The notes below the pieces were generated by a model. The model was not told the DNA's origin. It saw nothing but the letters and a program-made list of their open reading frames with translations, and did not search any database. Below, piece by piece: positions 5,882 to 8,091 of a DNA stretch of 8,091 bases. The stretch is from JAAYZQ01 sp034428935. Its GTDB lineage: Bacteria; Chloroflexota; Anaerolineae; JAAYZQ01. Each line of letters begins with the position of its first letter. The stretch's first letter is position 1. Both the position numbers and the translations under genes were made by a program. The DNA lies in NCBI GenBank assembly GCA_034428935.1, contig DAOUHB010000253.1, positions 1 to 8,091 on the forward strand, given 5' to 3'.

Positions 5882-6280
5882 TTGGCCAAAATACCCTCGA
5901 CGTCCGAAATACGCGATACAGCCGGCTTTGCCGGCGGACTGCTCCGCCAGACCCGGCTGGCATGGCGCCTGTTCCGGGATTCGCGCGTGCCCGGATGGGT
6001 CAAGGTGATCCCCATCGGCGCCCTGATATACCTTCTGTCGCCCATCGACCTCGTGCCCGGCTTTATTCTGCCCGGCATCGGCCAGGTCGACGACCTGGTG
6101 TTGCTGCTCCTGGCCCTGAAGGCCTTTGTCGACGTCAGCCCGCCGGGCATCGTTCACGAGCACCTGCAGCAACTGTTCGGCGAGACCGGCGACCTCGAAC
6201 CGACCCGACGCCCCTCCTCCGGCGGCACCACCATCGACGCACCCTACCGTATCGTCAATGACGACGGAAAAAAGCAATAG
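5882..6280 (+). CDS. DUF1232 (YkvA-type) small membrane protein
   Basis: From TTG 5882 the product has 132 residues; starting at GTG 5858 would add eight (MSDFRRRK). I prefer TTG because AGGAG stands 7 bases before it. Residues about 38-86 carry the family's hallmark: two hydrophobic helices around YLLSPIDLVPGFILPGIG (50-67), followed by VDDLVLLLLALKAF (69-82). The N-terminal 37 residues are basic and amphipathic, and the C-terminal 35 or so are polar and probably disordered and cytoplasmic. DUF1232 proteins are widespread small membrane proteins without an established biochemical function, and none is proposed here. It is the first gene of an operon: the MerR-type gene follows after 15 bases with its own strong ribosome site. 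Confidence 0.87.
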   Translation: MAKIPSTSEIRDTAGFAGGLLRQTRLAWRLFRDSRVPGWVKVIPIGALIYLLSPIDLVPGFILPGIGQVDDLVLLLLALKAFVDVSPPGIVHEHLQQLFGETGDLEPTRRPSSGGTTIDAPYRIVNDDGKKQ

Positions 6281-6282
6281 AC

Positions 6283-6289
6283 AAAGGAG
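6283..6289 (+). promoter_or_regulatory. Strong ribosome binding site of the MerR-type gene
   Basis: AAAGGAG sits 6 bases before the ATG at 6296 and fixes that start. It is the best Shine-Dalgarno sequence in the window, so the second gene of the operon may be translated more strongly than the first, which starts at TTG. Confidence 0.68.
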
Positions 6290-6295
6290 TGCTGA

Positions 6296-6970
6296 ATGTC
6301 CGAGACACGCTATCGCCTGCCCAACGAAGTTGCCAACCAGTTGCAGATCTCTCCTTCCACACTGCGCCGCTGGTCCAACGAGTTCGCCGACTATTTGTCG
6401 GACGCGGCCGGCCGGGCTCAACCCGACGGCGGCCGGGGCGCTCATCGCCGCTACAGTGACGAGGACCTCGAAACCCTGATGACCATCAAGGGCCTCCTGG
6501 CCGAGGGCCAGACCTACATTCAGGTCGGCCGGCGTCTGGACGCCCTGCACCTGCGGCGTGAATCGGCCGAAGGCCACGAGGACGGGGAACAGGACGGCAA
6601 TCACAGCACCGCCCTGACACACACCCCCGAATCGCCCGTGGCGCCGGCCGTCACCGTCCTGGCCGACACGCTGCACACCGTCGCCGACGGCCAGCAGCTC
6701 TTGCTGGGCAGCCAGCAGGCCAACCGCGAGCTGATGGCCGTCCTCCTCCAGGACAACTTTGGCCTGAAAGAAGAGAACGCCAAGCTCCGCGACCGCATGC
6801 TCGAGATGGAGCGCGACCTGGCCGAGATGCGCCGCCTCGACAGCGCCCGCCGCGAGACGCTGGAGGTCCGCCTCCAGCACATCGAAGACCATGTGCGCAG
6901 CCGGGGAGCCCAGATTCCCACCGGCGAGCGCCAGGGCTGCCTGGCCCAGCTTTTTGGCCCCCTGAGCTAG
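6296..6970 (+). CDS. MerR-type helix-turn-helix protein with long C-terminal coiled coil
   Basis: The product has 224 residues. Residues 6-80 are a MerR-family DNA-binding domain: helix-turn-helix YRLPNEVANQL..SPSTLRRWSN (6-28), wing GAHRRYSDEDLETL (48-61) and the following helix with GLLAEGQTYIQVGRRL (66-81). Residues about 85-115 are an acidic, polar linker. Residues about 120-203 are helical, with a heptad-like charged stretch (about 156-200, LKEENAKLRDRMLEMERDLAEM) that should form a coiled coil. A short hydrophobic tail (CLAQLFGPLS) ends the protein. There is no metal- or drug-binding effector domain; the design recalls RacA-like MerR proteins that join DNA to another structure, but the identity is not shown. 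It is probably translated from the DUF1232 operon promoter. Its TAG overlaps the TAG of rimO on the other strand. Confidence 0.84.
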   Translation: MSETRYRLPNEVANQLQISPSTLRRWSNEFADYLSDAAGRAQPDGGRGAHRRYSDEDLETLMTIKGLLAEGQTYIQVGRRLDALHLRRESAEGHEDGEQDGNHSTALTHTPESPVAPAVTVLADTLHTVADGQQLLLGSQQANRELMAVLLQDNFGLKEENAKLRDRMLEMERDLAEMRRLDSARRETLEVRLQHIEDHVRSRGAQIPTGERQGCLAQLFGPLS

Positions 6971-8091
6971 CTCGCTGCCGCACTTTCGCCGAGTAGATCG
7001 TACTCCATGGCGCCGGTGATCCTGACCGGCAGCATGCTGCCCACGGGCAGCTCGCCGGTAAGGATCACCATGCCGTCGATCTCGGGCGCGTCCCGATAGG
7101 ACCGGCCCACGCTCAGGCCATCGCCCTGGCCTTCCAGCAGCACGTCCAGGGTGCGGCCCACCTGGGCCTCGTTGATCTGCCTGGAGATCCCCTGCTGCAG
7201 GGCCATGAGGCGCTCGTAGCGCTCGACCTTGACCTCCTCGGGCAGGGCTCCGGGCAGTTCCGCCGCGGGCGTTCCCTCCTCGGGCGAAAAGGTAAAGGCC
7301 CCCACCCGGTCAAAGCGCACCTCGGCCACAAAGTCGAGGAGCGCCTGGAACTCGGCCTCGCTCTCGCCGGGGTAGCCAACGATAAAGGTGGTGCGCAGCG
7401 AAAGGTCGGGCATGGCCGCGCGCAGATCCTCCACCAGGCGGCGGGTCCGCTCCACGTCCGCCGGCCGCTTCATGCGCCGCAGCACGTCGGGATGGGCGTG
7501 CTGCAAGGGCAGGTCCAGGTAGCGGCACACCCGCGGATCGCCGGCCATGACCTCCACCAGGCGCGGGCTGACCCGGCCGGGATAGGCGTACATCAGCCGC
7601 AGCCAGTCCAGGCCGGGCGCCGCCGCCAGGATGGACTGCAACAGGCCGGGCAGGGCGTCCGTCTCGCCCCGGTCGCGGCCGTAGGCCGTCGTGTCCTGGG
7701 CGATGAGGATCAGCTCGCGCACGCCTTCGCCGGCCAGTTCCGCGGCCTCGGCCACCACCTCGCCGGCCGGGCGGCTGGCGGCCGGCCCCTTGATGCGCGG
7801 GATGGTGCAAAAGGCGCAGGGCGCGCTGCAGCCGTCGGCGATCCTCAGGTAGGCCGTGACCCCCTGGCGGGCCGCCTGCCGGCCATCGCCGGCCGCGGGC
7901 AGGCCGTCGCCCAGGAGGGCCATCCGCTCCTGCTGGCGCCGGCCCCTGGCCTGGCCCCGGCGCAGATCGTGCACCAGGCTGCCGATCTCGTGCCAGCGCC
8001 GCGTGCCGAGGACGGCGTCGATGCCCGGCACCTCGTCCATGAGCTCCTCGCCCCAGAGCTGCGACAGGCAGCCGGCGGCGATGAGCACCTG
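6967..8091 (-). CDS. rimO: Ribosomal protein S12 methylthiotransferase RimO (N-terminus outside the window)
   Basis: The frame is open to the window edge; 374 residues are visible and roughly 70-90 N-terminal residues of the methylthiotransferase domain are missing. RimO is a radical-SAM enzyme that adds a methylthio group to a conserved Asp of ribosomal protein S12. Counting from Gln at 8091-8089, one N-terminal-domain cluster Cys is Cys8 (AAGCLSQ), and the radical-SAM CxxxCxxC is Cys88, Cys92 and Cys95 (GCSAPCAFCTIPRIKGP). SRPAGEV (106-112), LIAQDTTAYGRD (129-140), YPGRV (170-174), LPLQHAHPDVLRRMKR (194-209), GYPGE (239-243) and FTFSPEEGTPA (266-276) follow. A C-terminal TRAM domain occupies about 310-370, with GRSYRDAPEIDG (329-340). 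The GP..SRP and QDTT.YG signatures fit RimO rather than MiaB. It ends convergently with the MerR-type gene, with no terminator between. Confidence 0.95.
   Translation of the reverse strand, partial: QVLIAAGCLSQLWGEELMDEVPGIDAVLGTRRWHEIGSLVHDLRRGQARGRRQQERMALLGDGLPAAGDGRQAARQGVTAYLRIADGCSAPCAFCTIPRIKGPAASRPAGEVVAEAAELAGEGVRELILIAQDTTAYGRDRGETDALPGLLQSILAAAPGLDWLRLMYAYPGRVSPRLVEVMAGDPRVCRYLDLPLQHAHPDVLRRMKRPADVERTRRLVEDLRAAMPDLSLRTTFIVGYPGESEAEFQALLDFVAEVRFDRVGAFTFSPEEGTPAAELPGALPEEVKVERYERLMALQQGISRQINEAQVGRTLDVLLEGQGDGLSVGRSYRDAPEIDGMVILTGELPVGSMLPVRITGAMEYDLLGESAAAS

Noticed and set aside
5804..6892. Open frame of 362 codons on the minus strand, opposite the DUF1232 and MerR-type genes
   Set aside because: Both plus-strand genes have recognisable domains and good ribosome sites; the antisense product is a Gly/Val/Ala-rich composition shadow.
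6900..7010. A bidirectional terminator between the MerR-type gene and rimO
   Set aside because: There is no intergenic space, and I found only the short GAGCTAGCTC palindrome, with no loop and no T-run.
6967..8091. MiaB (tRNA methylthiotransferase) as the identity of the right-edge gene
   Set aside because: The GP..SRP, QDTT.YG and FSPEEGTPA signatures and the GRSYRDAPEIDG TRAM sequence fit RimO better.

Overview
The window is a dense, GC-rich bacterial chromosome segment with seven protein genes, two of them cut by the window edges. No mobile element, CRISPR array, RNA gene or defence system was seen. Several features point to a member of the Chloroflexota, probably Anaerolineae-like: a short TPR protein of the 'ARAGD..AARRLL..A' type, an exported GH3 protein with a Pro/Thr/Glu-rich stalk, a stand-alone helicase-C-like domain protein, and a MerR/coiled-coil protein. 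This placement rests on protein style only and is an inference.

Left part, minus strand (read from 5775 down to 1). A protein with an XPB/Ssl2-type helicase-associated domain but no helicase motor (4072-5775) is followed by a family 2 glycosyltransferase resembling dolichyl-phosphate glucosyltransferase (3235-3981). The glycosyltransferase has its own near-consensus promoter, whose -35 box contains the stop codon of the gene upstream. Next comes a large secreted, membrane-anchored GH3 glycosidase-like protein (334-3129), whose stop overlaps the start of a TPR protein (1-337, cut by the window edge) in a GTGA junction. The GH3 and glycosyltransferase genes suggest cell-envelope glycan work, but they are separated by a 105-bp gap holding a strong hairpin and need not be one transcript.

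Centre (5776-5881). A divergent control region contains a near-perfect sigma-70 promoter facing right (TTGCCA, 17 bp, TATAAT). Its -10 region is an exact palindrome (ATTATAAT) that also offers TATAAT to the left-facing helicase-like gene. A small dyad sits in the promoter spacer and an 8-bp perfect inverted repeat lies in the leader.

Right part. A plus-strand two-gene operon encodes a small DUF1232 membrane protein (5882-6280, probably starting at TTG with an AGGAG site) and a MerR-type helix-turn-helix protein with a long coiled coil (6296-6970). It converges on rimO (6967-8091, minus strand, 5' end outside the window), the ribosomal protein S12 methylthiotransferase. The two convergent genes share one CTAG that supplies both TAG stops.

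Most of the window is ordinary housekeeping and envelope sequence. The best candidates for something less described are the divergent control region with the DUF1232/MerR-coiled-coil pair, and the GH3 protein that lacks the usual Asp-Ser-His catalytic loop.
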